Positions 33,895-45,100 of a stretch of DNA of 64,000 nucleotides are shown one piece after another. Source of the DNA: Sinonovacula constricta (taxonomy: Eukaryota; Mollusca; Bivalvia; Cardiida; Solecurtidae); the NCBI GenBank assembly GCA_007844125.1, contig CM017572.1, forward strand, positions 41,617,077 through 41,681,076, in the 5' to 3' direction. Position 1 is the stretch's first letter, and the number at the start of each line of letters is the position of its first letter. The translations under genes and the position numbers were made by a program. Under the pieces are notes generated by a model. That model was not told the DNA's origin. It saw only the letters and a program-made list of their open reading frames with translations, and did not search any database.

Positions 33895-35400
33895 TTAGCT
33901 CACCTGAGCACAACATGCTCAAGGGGAGCTTTTGTGATACCGCTTCGTCCGTCGTCAACATTTACCTTGTGAACACACTAGAGGCCACAATTTTTATCAA
34001 ATCTTCATCAAACTTGGTCAGAATGATTGTCTGCATGAAATCTTGCAGGGTTCGCACAGTCTTAAAAGTGCTTAAATTTGAGCCCCTTTCTTAAAAAGTG
34101 CTTAAAAACGAAAGAAAGTCCTTAAAAGTCCTTGATTTTAATTACTCTCTTAAAAAGTTCTTAATTTTCTCTAAAAACGTGCTTAAAAATGAATAAATGA
34201 CTAAGATCATGAAAAAATGTCAAAAGTTTTAAACAGACAATCGAATTTAGTGTCAAAATATATAAATTGTTTGCGAAACGTAATTGTACGGGGACGAATT
34301 TCAAGCGGTTCAAAGTAGTTTGGGTACGAATAAGTCGGAGTTGCGCCCCTTTGTAAACAACAAAATGGCTTCGGGAAAATAAGAAACGTGCTTAAAAAAT
34401 GGGATAAGGTGCTTAAAAAGTGCTTGAATTTTGGCATGGGATGGCTGTATGAACCCTGTCTTGGATGAGTTCATTATTGGGTCACCTGGGGTCAAAAAGT
34501 AGGTCACGATGTCAAATTTTAGGAAAAACTTGTGAACACACTAGAGACCACATTTATAGCCCAATCTTCACCAAACTTGGTCAGAATGTTTGTCTACATG
34601 AAATCTTGGATGAGTTCGTAACTAGGGTCACGTGGGGTCGAAAAGTAGGTCACTAGGTCAAATCTTAGAAAAAGCTTGTGAGCACACTAGAGGCCACATT
34701 TATAGCCCAATCTTCACCAAACTTGGTCAGAATGTTTGTCTACATGAAATCTTGGATGAGTTCGTAACTGGTTCACGTGGGGTCAAAAAGTAGGTCACTA
34801 GGTCAAATCTTAGAAAAAGCTTGTGAACACACTAGAAGCCACATTTATAGCCCAATCTTCACCAAACTTAGTCAGAATGTTTGTCTGCATGAAATCTTAT
34901 ATGAGTTTGTAACTGGGTCACGTGGGGTCAAAAAGTAAGTCACAAGGTCAAATCTTAGAAAAAGCTTGTAAACACACTAGAGGCCCTATTTATAAGCCAA
35001 TCTTCATCAAACTTGGCCAGAATGTTTGTCTACATGAAATCTCAGATGAGTTCGTTATTGGGTCTCGTGGGGTCATAAAGTAGGTCACTAGGACAAATTT
35101 TAGAAAAAGCTTGTGAAAACACTTAAGAGGCTACATTGATGGCCCAGTCTTCACCAAACTTGACCATCATGTTTGCCAGTATGAAATCTTACATATGTTT
35201 TGAAGTGAGTCATGTGGATTCAGTAGGTTACTTGGTAAAATTCTAGAAAATGTTATCCACCCAGTGGCCACACTAATGGTCCAATCTTCACCAAAGATTT
35301 CTAAAGTAAATAACTCTTAATTACTTAATGCCAGATTTGAGCCTACGTAAAGCCTGTGTCATCAGGTGAGCGATTAGGGCCATCATGGCCCTCTTGTTTT
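33895..35400. mobile_element. bivalve repeat of the GCTCACCTGAGC family with internal 146-bp repeats
   Basis: Begins TTAGCTCACCTGAGCACAAC and ends ATCAGGTGAGCGATTAGGGC then CATCATGGCCCTCTTGTTT; the ends AGCTCACCTGA and TCAGGTGAGC are inverted. The interior is a head-to-tail repeat of about 146 bp (GTGAACACACTAGAGGCCAC at about 34533, 34678, 34823, 34968, 35113). It has no coding capacity. The family is very common in bivalve and gastropod genomes. It carries the nested element at 34046-34458. Confidence 0.85.
34046..34458. mobile_element. non-autonomous hAT-like MITE (413 bp), nested
   Basis: Ends are inverted: CAGGGTTCGCACAG at left and CTGTATGAACCCTG at right, about 14 bp with two mismatches. 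TCTTG flanks both sides (34041-34045 and 34459-34463), and removing the element plus one TCTTG restores the host repeat phrase GAAATCTTGGATGAGTTC. The interior is rich in CTTAAAAAGTGCTTAAAA-like motifs. CAGGG ends suggest hAT; the duplication is 5 bp instead of 8, which some hAT groups show. Confidence 0.88.
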
Positions 35401-35513
35401 ATCTATTGTTTTATAAATTCAGCTCTTCTTACTTTACTATTTCGTCCTTCCCTTATTGTGGCACCAAACAATATGTAAGAGTCAATTGTGAGTGAGTCTA
35501 AGCAAAATGTTAA

Positions 35514-35700
35514 TATAAGCTGAATAGCTCAGTGGTGGAGCTTTCACTTGCAGATCACGAAGATTCAATCTCAGCCTGGTTAAACCATTTATCATTGATT
35601 GACAGCTTCCCTTATTGATGCTCATGATTTAAACAATCATGCCTGTAATACTCTTATAAAAGGTGTTGGCAGTATGGGTAGATTTGACTAACAATATTGG
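35514..35700 (+). mobile_element. tRNA-derived SINE
   Basis: Box A TAGCTCAGTGGTGGAG and box B AGATTCAATCTCAGC at tRNA spacing, followed by GGTTAAACC and a body of about 100 bp. It lies in the intron upstream of the first firm SRA-gene exon. Confidence 0.7.
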
Positions 35701-35748
35701 GATACAATGTTGTAAATTGTTTCAGAAGGAACTGTATTATTTAAAACT

Positions 35749-35893
35749 TTCCTAAAACGCTCCTACTCAAATTTGGCAAACAATATGGCAGTGCACATGA
35801 ACATGGCAAACATGTAAAGAAAGCATTATTTTGTGAAAAACTGTTGAAAAATACAATTTGCCAAAAATTTGAGTATGAGTATTTTGGGATAGT
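35749..35893. repeat. 145-bp fold-back MITE
   Basis: Left arm CCTAAAACGCTCCTACTCAA followed by ATTTGGCAAA, right arm TTTGCCAAAAATTTGAGTAT followed by GAGTATTTTGGGA. The arms are about 35 bp, inverted, with few mismatches. No coding sequence. Confidence 0.75.
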
Positions 35894-36049
35894 TGCCAGA
35901 TGCTCTCCTACTGCACAAAATATAGGAGTCCACTCGAAACAAAACTAATAATTAGGGACTTTTTTCCAACTTTAAATCCTAACAATCTTAACTCTTTGGA
36001 AATGAGGATGCCTGCTGAACTTAATGTACTTTGTTCCCTTTGCTTTCAG

Positions 36050-36151
36050 TTCAAGACTCAGAAACTGACCAAAAGAGGTGTTAAACGCAAGTCAGAGGGT
36101 GATACAGAGAATTGTGTTGATGAAAGAAGGTCTGCCCGCATACAGGGACAA
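36050..36151 (+). CDS. SRA-gene exon (basic N-terminal segment)
   Basis: 102 bp, preceded by CCCTTTGCTTTCAG and followed by GTAGGT. It encodes 34 residues, [20 protein letters not shown] then [14 protein letters not shown], phase 0 at both ends. The Lys/Arg-rich content suits a nuclear targeting or DNA/histone contact segment. Confidence 0.75.
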
Positions 36152-39100
36152 GTAGGTGTAACATTTTCAGGTCTCCTAGAATAAAACTTTTAACTTTATT
36201 TATTTTTATTAGTAAGTTGTAAAATGAGCTGTAAATGGTTATCACACAGGATGGGAACCTACAACATCCTGCCATCACCTATGCTACCTGGGTAGACAGC
36301 TGGGAGAGAACATATTCACAGCACACCTCCACTCTACGAGCTTTTGCAGATGGGCATTAACTGGACGCAACTACCAGATTCTAGCCTGTTACTCTTTCAC
36401 CCAGTGGTCAACTGGCTCACTGAATAATCCCAGCCACCATTATTGTAGACAATGCTGCAAAAGCCACTTACTCAGGATGGGGTTTGAACATGCAACCTCC
36501 TTCTTTGAAATTGGGTGCTTTACCAACTTATCTACCTATGCAGACAGCTTTAAAGAGAGCATTTTTACAACAAATAACAGTTTGCAGATCAAAGTCATTT
36601 GTTTAAAACGCATGCATATTTGTTTTTGTTCCACTAATTTAAGGCACCCTGTATTGTGGGTAAACAGGATGATCTGAATCAGCACTGAATTCCCAGGCCT
36701 TATCAATTCTCAGGCCTTATCAATTCTCAGGCCTTATCAATTTGTTCTTTGCAGACTAGGCTAAGAGTTTTCAATAAATAAAAACAGAGCAACAATTTTA
36801 CAACATCATCTGTCTTTTTCATTTTTTAAACCTCTCTTTGTTCACATTTTTTTACTGCCTGACTTAAACAAGGTCTTAAATGTGAAAATTGACAAACAAC
36901 TGAAATTGTTCACTGCAAACCGACAGAAAATGCAGAGCTGATTGGGCTGACAGATTTATCAATACTTACTCCCCATATTGGGAGCTCTTCATCTAATCCA
37001 CTTACAAGATTTAATAAGAATGTCTAAGCTAGAAATAGAAAAAAGTCTTGTATCTTGGAATATCCACACACACACCACCCCCACCCCTGCCATAGTACCA
37101 TGTTCACTTATAGTCATTGAGTGCAACTGTTAAATAGACCATGTGTATAATTTTAATTCTATCATTAGTGGAAAGACAAAAATCTTAACATTCATTTAAG
37201 CCTGTGTAGTTAATTATATAGGTTAACCTATTTAGGAGTAAAAGTAACAGAATTTAAAGCTTTTGCCATTAGTGAACTATAAACAGAAATAAGTTTAGTT
37301 GTTGTTTGATGTATATTACTCAATTGGACAACTTAGTGTACATAGCGGTCACCATTTGGTTGTGACTATTTCATAATGCATCATCGTTTTGATGTAGGCA
37401 CATATAGGTTGAGATAATATAAACATTTTTGTAACTAATCTGGGCAACTTGGTATGTGACTAGAATAATTTAACAACATTATGAAAAATGGAATCTGGAG
37501 AGGGATATTGTTTTGGCACACTTTTTCTTGGCAACTACTGACATTTCAGTTAAACTTTGCGAGAGATTTCAATATCAGAAGGAAATTTGCATATCCTTGC
37601 CATGTTCCAGTTGCACCCTTCAGCACAGAATTGAATATTTATACCGTTTACAGAGTAATTTTTTTTTTCTCTGCGCTTTTTCTCAGCAACAGCTTACTGG
37701 ATTTCAACCAAACTTTATGGGATCTATCAATACCAAAGCCATGTGCATATCATTGGTATTGTAACGACCGCAGGGGTAGAAATATAAGTGCTTCAAACCA
37801 GCCTCGCTGCTGGGTTAACTCTTTAGCGACGTGGTTTAAGCGGCTTCCCGATTTGCGCGGTTAAGCAACGATGCCGTGGCCGGTGTACAGATGGGTGACC
37901 GTTGGGGAGCGCCGGCCTGCGTTACATTGGTGGCAGCGGTGGGATAGTCAACTGCCGGACTGGAGTTGCGTGCCCACGGAACTTCCCAGGCCAAGTCTCG
38001 GGACGAGACTGTTGGAGGGGGGAGTAATGTAACGACCGCAGGGGTAGAAATATAAGCGCTTCAAACCAGCCTCGCTGCTGGGTTAACTATTTGGCGACAT
38101 GGTTTAAGCGGCTTCCCGATTTGCGCAGTTAAGCAACGGTGCCGTGGCCGGTGTACGGATGGGTGACTGTTGAGGAGCGCCGGCCTGCGTTACAGTATGT
38201 TAAGATCTGACCATTGAATACAGAGTTATATATTTTTCGGCAACTACTCAAGAATTCATACAACTATAATTCATACAGTGTTGAAATACAATAGCCTGTA
38301 ATTTATTCATTAAAGGCATCTCGAAAGGAATGTGGTATCCCACTGAGCCAGGCCCCGACCTGCTGTGACCAGACCTGCTAATTGCTGGTCATCACTGCAG
38401 GGAGTCTTTAGCCAACATAGTATTACTCTGTCACAGTAAAACCTCTGATGTAGTTTTACACAAAGCAATAAACATTAATGTTAGTGATAATGTGGGTTGT
38501 TTATTGTATGATCCCTTACATATTCTTTATTGCATTAATTACTAGGTGTCAATTTTGTAACTGCATGATTTAATATTCAAAATGACTTAAAATGAGTCTG
38601 AAGGACATTATTCTGACAATGAATGACTTTTTAAATTGCTTTTGTTAGAAACGTTTCGTTACATTTTACAAATCAAAATAAAATATAACTTAAAATATAT
38701 AAGAGAACTAAAAGAATGAAATGGGGTCACTTATATAAGGGTTTTGAGATGCCTTTAAATGGTGCCGTATTGTTTCCATTGAACTGACCTACCTACATGA
38801 ACTATAATAAGTATCACTTTTTAGCTCACCTGAGCACAACGTATTGTTTCCATTGAACTGACCTACCTACATGAACTACAACACATATCACTTTTGACAA
38901 TTGCACTTTTTATTTTTTCTTTCATAATGATAACCACAAAAGTATTTATTGAAAACTTTATTAATGATTTCTTTCTACTTTCTTTATATGTAAATTCTAG
39001 ATTGACGCTTTCTTCAAACAAGCACCGAGCAGCAGGGAATATACTTGTGACTTTCGTGTTATTTATTGTTCTATTGAATCATATAGTATGGTTAATACGA

Positions 39101-42100
39101 GGGTTGATCGGAAATAACGTAGACTTATGTCTTAACTTTTTGTCTGTCAAATACGTTGATATGAAACAAACATGAAGATGTTTCTAAATTTCTATACATG
39201 AATCAGGCTAAAATTCAATGTGTACATATAAAAACAGGCATTTAAATGAACAAGAAAAACATACACTATGCATGTAGCGGGGCATGTCAAACGTTAAGGC
39301 TTAACAACATCAAATAACGTCACCGTTTTTCAAAATACTCGCCGTTGCATGCGGGGCAGCGCTGATGGCGGTGAATCCATTGATCAAAAATGGAGCGGTA
39401 CCAAGACTCGTCATACTGTGAAACAATAGTACGAGTTTCAGTACTGAGTTCTTGCAGATCAGGCCTTTTCTTCTTTAAAGCATGTGTTAAATCATGACGC
39501 AAAACCTGTGAATAAAGACGATTCATTATTTTTATCTCTATATTCGATGTTATATTTTGTATAAAAACATATTTTTTATGAAAATTATAAACGGCTTGGG
39601 ATGACAATATAAATGATTCATGATAAAATTAAAGTTCATAATACCTTAGCCAAGAAGGTCACAGAACATAATAAACATTTCGACTGACCGCTAAACATGC
39701 GCCTTTTCCAGGGTCGCTTCCATACAGCTGATTTTCTTTTCTGTTTAAAAAAAAACAAGTACGACATTTACATGTTTAGAAAGAATTACGGCATAATTTT
39801 ACAGTAAAATGAAAATTACTGGAACTATGATTAACATGACCAGTAAAATGAATAATAAAATAAATAAATAAAAACAATAACATAATAACAGGGTGTAATG
39901 TAATTCCAAAATTCAATCTATGTAGTAAATTGCATTAAATGAATATAACTATATGTGTAATAATTTAATCATCTGGATCTTACAACCAGAGCCAAGTTTC
40001 GTCCGTTGTAATGATACTGTCCAGGAAATTGTCCCCCTCTCTCGCACACCAACGGAGAAATGATTGCGAATAATGAACCCTCCCCTCCTTCTCGTGGTCC
40101 TTCGAGGGCCATGGCACCCATCTGGCATGGACCTGCATTAGTTATTTGAATAATTTTATTACCGTATCATTTTTGCACAATAAATCAGCGTTATTAAAAA
40201 AAGGTACATATTGTCCGTATATAATAGAATGTTATAACATAACTTCAAACACTAGTTTGATATGCTACATCTAATGCATGAATAAACATTTGATAAATAA
40301 TAACGATAATAATAATAAAAACTATAATAACAATTCTTACTTTAGTCATGTTCAGTTTGTTGTCAGAACCTTGTGTATTGTTGCGATGCCAAGATCAAAG
40401 CATTCTGACAGCTTTCAGAGCATTAACCGAGTGTCGACTTTCAGCACATCATCAATGGACATCACCACCTCTGTCCATCCTTAAATCGTTTGTGCCATTT
40501 AAACACAAGTGTGCGGCTAACAGAAGTCTTAAGCCTTGATTTCTGCATTTTATGTTTCTGATGTTGTATGGCCTAAATCTTTAAAAAGATAATTACCGTC
40601 CGCGGGTTCCGACGATTCCATGAAGATGCCAACTCTCTGCAAGACCTGTACACTTAAAAGTTGTTGTTATGCCAGTAATTAACAGTCATGATGTCATGTT
40701 GTTAAACAGCTATGTCGTGGCGTGGTTTCAATGAAGTGTTACCGTTTTAATGTTTCATTTTCGACAAACGTTTTTCGTTGATATATAATATTTTTGGGTT
40801 GCCCTGCGAGACCATTGTTATGGAAATTACAATGCAATATCGTTGATATGTGTAAAAGTATGAAGCATAATATGATATTTTCATTTAAGGAATGAGTTGG
40901 GGAACATTTATTGTAAAAATTAATGTGACAGTCCAGATAATATTTTTTGTAATGAAAATCTATGTTGTTTCCAATCAACACTCGTTAACTATTGATCAAT
41001 CACCATATAATAAAATCAAAACATCATATACAGTTAATGAGTTATGGAGATAAAAAATAATAGAGATAAAAATAATTCATTTATAATAAACAAATTCAAA
41101 AACAACTTCTTCATTCGTTACAAAATCTTTTGCCTCAGACAGGGTTGATAGATTAAAGGGAAATAAATATGCCATAGACAGTCACAGTTCATACTTTCTG
41201 TCCATGCAGGAATTGGTTCAGGTGGTGGGGATGGGGGTACATGGTTCTATTTGTCAGTTGTTAGTCCTTGGCTTATAGTTCCAGTTTTACCTGGTAATAA
41301 AATACTTTTTATTTCATATACTTACTCTTTACTTATACTTTCAATTGTTAAACAGCCTGCACCAAGTACAGAAGCCATACAAAAGGAAGTTCAACAATCC
41401 CACTTGAAGACAAATCAGAACATCAAAGAAAAAAGGCCAATTTTATACGGGGATGTTGCAGGTAAAGTCTTTTTCAAAGGTTTCATAAATGTTCACATTT
41501 CCGGACACTTGCAGACATTTTCTTCATTCACTGCCTTACAGTGTCACCATTAAGGGAAAAGCTGCTGACCTTACAGATCAATTATCCTAGCTCAACAAGA
41601 TATACTTACATCTTTTTCTATTATACTGGGAAAAGAATGAACCGATTTGGGTACGAAATCAGCACTTTATCATAACATGTAAATAAAACAGGACCGTTTT
41701 GCAAGCATTTATTTGATCATGTTTCACAACATCAGCTGCATTTTTGCGAAGCCTTTTTAGTCAACACATTGGCGTCAGTTTGCTGAGATTTAATGTAAAT
41801 ATGCTGTCAGTAACGGATGTGAACGTTAACTACAGCAATGTAGCCAGTCTTCAGTACGCAACTCATTTGAAAAGCCTGATTGAAGTCAAAATACTTGGTT
41901 TTAAACCAGTTCTACAGCAAATTTAATACAGCAATTGTGAACACCTTTGTTCATTAACATTATAATGTATGGATATCCTTGGCTAGACAAACCTGGAATT
42001 TAACCCCAAAAAACTTGAAAAAGTCTGGAATTTTACCAGCAAATATGTGTGGGAACCCTGATTATAGAGTTTGAAGCGAAGGAGAGTCACACAGTTCCAG

Positions 42101-45100
42101 TAGCATCTCGCAGTACAAAATCATTAATTTTAATAACAGGATTTTAAAGAAATATTCTAAGGGGAAGGTGCCTGTAAAGGGCTCCTACTAAAAAAGGAAA
42201 AAATCCCTGCAAAATGCTCTAATTTTTAACCATCTTGAGCAAGTAGAAGTACAAAATTCTGTGACACATATGTTATGTAACCACCAGAGGGATTTTTAAG
42301 ATCAGTCTTGGCCCTCGACAATTACCCTTCCACTTGTCATATATCCACTACATGGATTGCATAGTTATTGAGTTGAAGAAGGGGTTGTTTATCTAACAGA
42401 AAAACTATTTATGACAGTTTATGCTAGTTTTCATTGCCTCAAAACATGACTAACAGTACTTTTACAAAAGAAATGGATACCTAAATGCTTGCAGCACTTT
42501 CATTGTCAGTTTAAATCATTAAAGCATAATAGTTTTAGAGTTTTATTTGTGTACTGGAAGCACCAATGGTGCCCAGTCTGTGACATACCGCAGTCATAAA
42601 AATGGTAGTGAAATGAACATGTGCAGTTAATTATTTCCGTCTCCAAGCACCTGCCGAATTGTAAATCAGTCTACATCTTAACACCTTGAAGCATCTCGTA
42701 CATATTCCAATGTGGCTCTTTCCCAACAAAGGTACAGGTGGCATTATGACAGTAATGCGCTAGCTTTATCACATTTTGGACCAAGAAAGGAGAAAGATAC
42801 AGATTCAAAAATCTCCAAGCTAGGCTTCAGTGGATTTGTGAAGGTAGGACAGAAGACCAAGGCATCCTTCTAAAATGTTGGTAAAATCAATGATACTGAA
42901 TTATAGGATGTAGCAGTGGATTATAGAAGATACTACACAGTGTTGACCTATCAAGTGTTGGTGTGCCGTTGTACACATGACCATCAGGCCAGATATGGTC
43001 TACCGGCTGCAATAGATCAAGTGGTAGAGCATCAGCCTGCGGATCGGGAAGTCCCGGGTTCAACCCCGGCTGGGTAAAACCAAATACTTTAAAGTTGGTA
43101 GTAGTGACTTCTCTCCTAACGCTCGGTGCTAAGGGGACAGCATTACGCCCGACTCGTCAGTGTCAGTATAATGGACCGGCCGGGTACGATTAGTTGCTTT
43201 TGTTGACTTTTATAAGGTCAAACAAATATTCAGAAACTCTGTCAAGATGGTTCAAGCTCTTGTAATAGAAATATGAGTGGAATGATTGTATGAACAGAAG
43301 ACAGATAAAGCAGTCAGGTGGTTGAGAGGAACTGGGTCATATGACTGGCAGCAGTTGGCTTGGGTCCAGTTCATTGAGAACACAGCTTTTAATTGTTGTT
43401 TTTATGTTATATTTTGTCAGATTTAAATCTGATTTTCTATTTTACAGAGTAATCGAATAGTGATTTTAATGCTTAAGTATAATCTTCCGATTGAGGACTT
43501 GATTACTCGAGTAGTCATTGACATCTCTAGTCTTATGGTCAGTCTACTGAAAGACTATTGTGGCAAGAGAGCTATCTCTGCCCTGTGTGAAGATATGTGA
43601 TGAGGTACACATAAAGAAAGCTGATGCAAGACTGTTAGCAGAAGAAATGGAGCGCCTGGATCTTCCCTGTGGAAATCATGATGAAGACAGTTTCCCTCTT
43701 AGTTTCCTATGAAAAATGTTAACAACCTGGGCTGTTGGTGAGCTGCTTAATCAAGCATGAAGCTGGATTTGCCTCTGTAGAAATAAGCAGAGCTGGAGAT
43801 AACTTCCACAGTGCAGTGGCTGATCACCTTTTAGCCCCACCATGTTGGAGTGTTCTTGGCTCAAAGGTGCAAAACACACTATGATGCATGGCTTTCAGCA
43901 GAGGATGTTGGTAGTTAAAGACTCGGTAAAGACACTTTAATAAAAACAAAAAATCTGGATATTCCAGCTAAGATTTTTGAGGCAAGTGCTAGCCAATGTT
44001 CATCTGTGGGTTTGTTGGCAAGTTTAAATTATGATCCAATAATAATTTACCAATGTTATAAAAGTATGGCAGTGATTTAGGTCAATTTAACCAATTTGTT
44101 GAATTTTAAAATCTGTTTATATGGCAGGTGTTGATATTGGAACAAAGTGGGAAACGAGAATGGAGTGCAGCCGGAGTTATATACATAGGTAGGTCCTTAT
44201 CGTACTAGGCAGGTATGTCTCATAGGTAAGCTATTCTCCCTGTTGTCTCATTCATATGTTAGTCTTACTAATTGGTAGGTAGGTCTCATTTATATGCGAG
44301 TCTTACTCATTGGTAGGTAGGTCTCATTTATATGTGAGTCTAACTGATTCATAGGTAGGTCTCATTCATAGGTGAGTCTCACTCTTAGGTAGGTCTCATT
44401 CATATGTAAGTGTGACTTACTCATAGGTAGGTCTCATTTATAGTTGAGTCTAACTCACTCATTCTTAGGTGAGACTAACTCACTCATAGTTAAGTCGCAT
44501 TCATATGTGAGTCCAACTCATTTGTAGGTAGGTCTCATTTATATGTGAGTCTCACTCTTAGGTAGGTCTCATTCATAGGCGAGTCTAACTCACTCATGGG
44601 TAGGTCTCATTTATATGTGAGTCTCACTCTTAGGTAGGTCTCATTTATATGTGAGTCTCACTCTTAGGTAGGTCTCATTTATATGTGAGTCTCACTCTTA
44701 GGTAGGTCTCATTCATAGTTGAGTCTAACTCACTCATGGGTAGGTCTCATTTATAGGTGAGACTTATTGACTCATAGTTAGGTCTCATTCATATGCGAGT
44801 CCAACTCATTTGTAGGTAGATCTAATTCATAGGTATGTCACATTCATATGTATGCTGTTAGTTATATTCTAGGTCAAGAAGCACCATAAGTCTTGAGAGT
44901 AAAAATAGTACTTGTATAGCTACCTAGAAGAATAATCACTTACAATCTAACTAATGCACATTGTCCACTATGCTAGGATCTGACACATAATAGGTCAACA
45001 TCTGTTGACCTCTCATTCAACCAATCACAGCCTTGCTTACTAGATTATGAATATCCTTGCTCAACACTGGGAACCTAGTTTCAGTTGTCACATGTAGTAA

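Larger units (their letters stand above)
37760..38194 (+). mobile_element. TRIM: miniature LTR retrotransposon (435 bp)
   Basis: Two direct repeats of 167 bp each (37760-37926 and 38028-38194) begin TGTAACGACCGCAGG and end CCTGCGTTACA. GTAT precedes the first (37756-37759) and follows the second (38195-38198), a 4-bp target duplication. Only 101 bp lie between them. They start with a primer site two bases inside the first repeat and end with a G-rich polypurine tract. I count nine substitutions between the two repeats, nearly all transitions. With no room for protein, the element must be mobilised by a partner, probably a Ty3/Gypsy element. Confidence 0.93.

Noticed and set aside
37481..37864. 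127-codon plus-strand frame.
   Set aside because: It runs from plain intron DNA into the TRIM terminal repeat, so its 3' half is not coding.
41030..41150. CAGGGTTGATAG was considered as the left end of the hAT-like terminus at 42047-42060.
   Set aside because: Only the first seven bases match, and no target duplication could be found.
43008..43080. A good box A and box B suggested a tRNA gene.
   Set aside because: No acceptor stem pairing and a SINE body follows directly; it is a SINE head.
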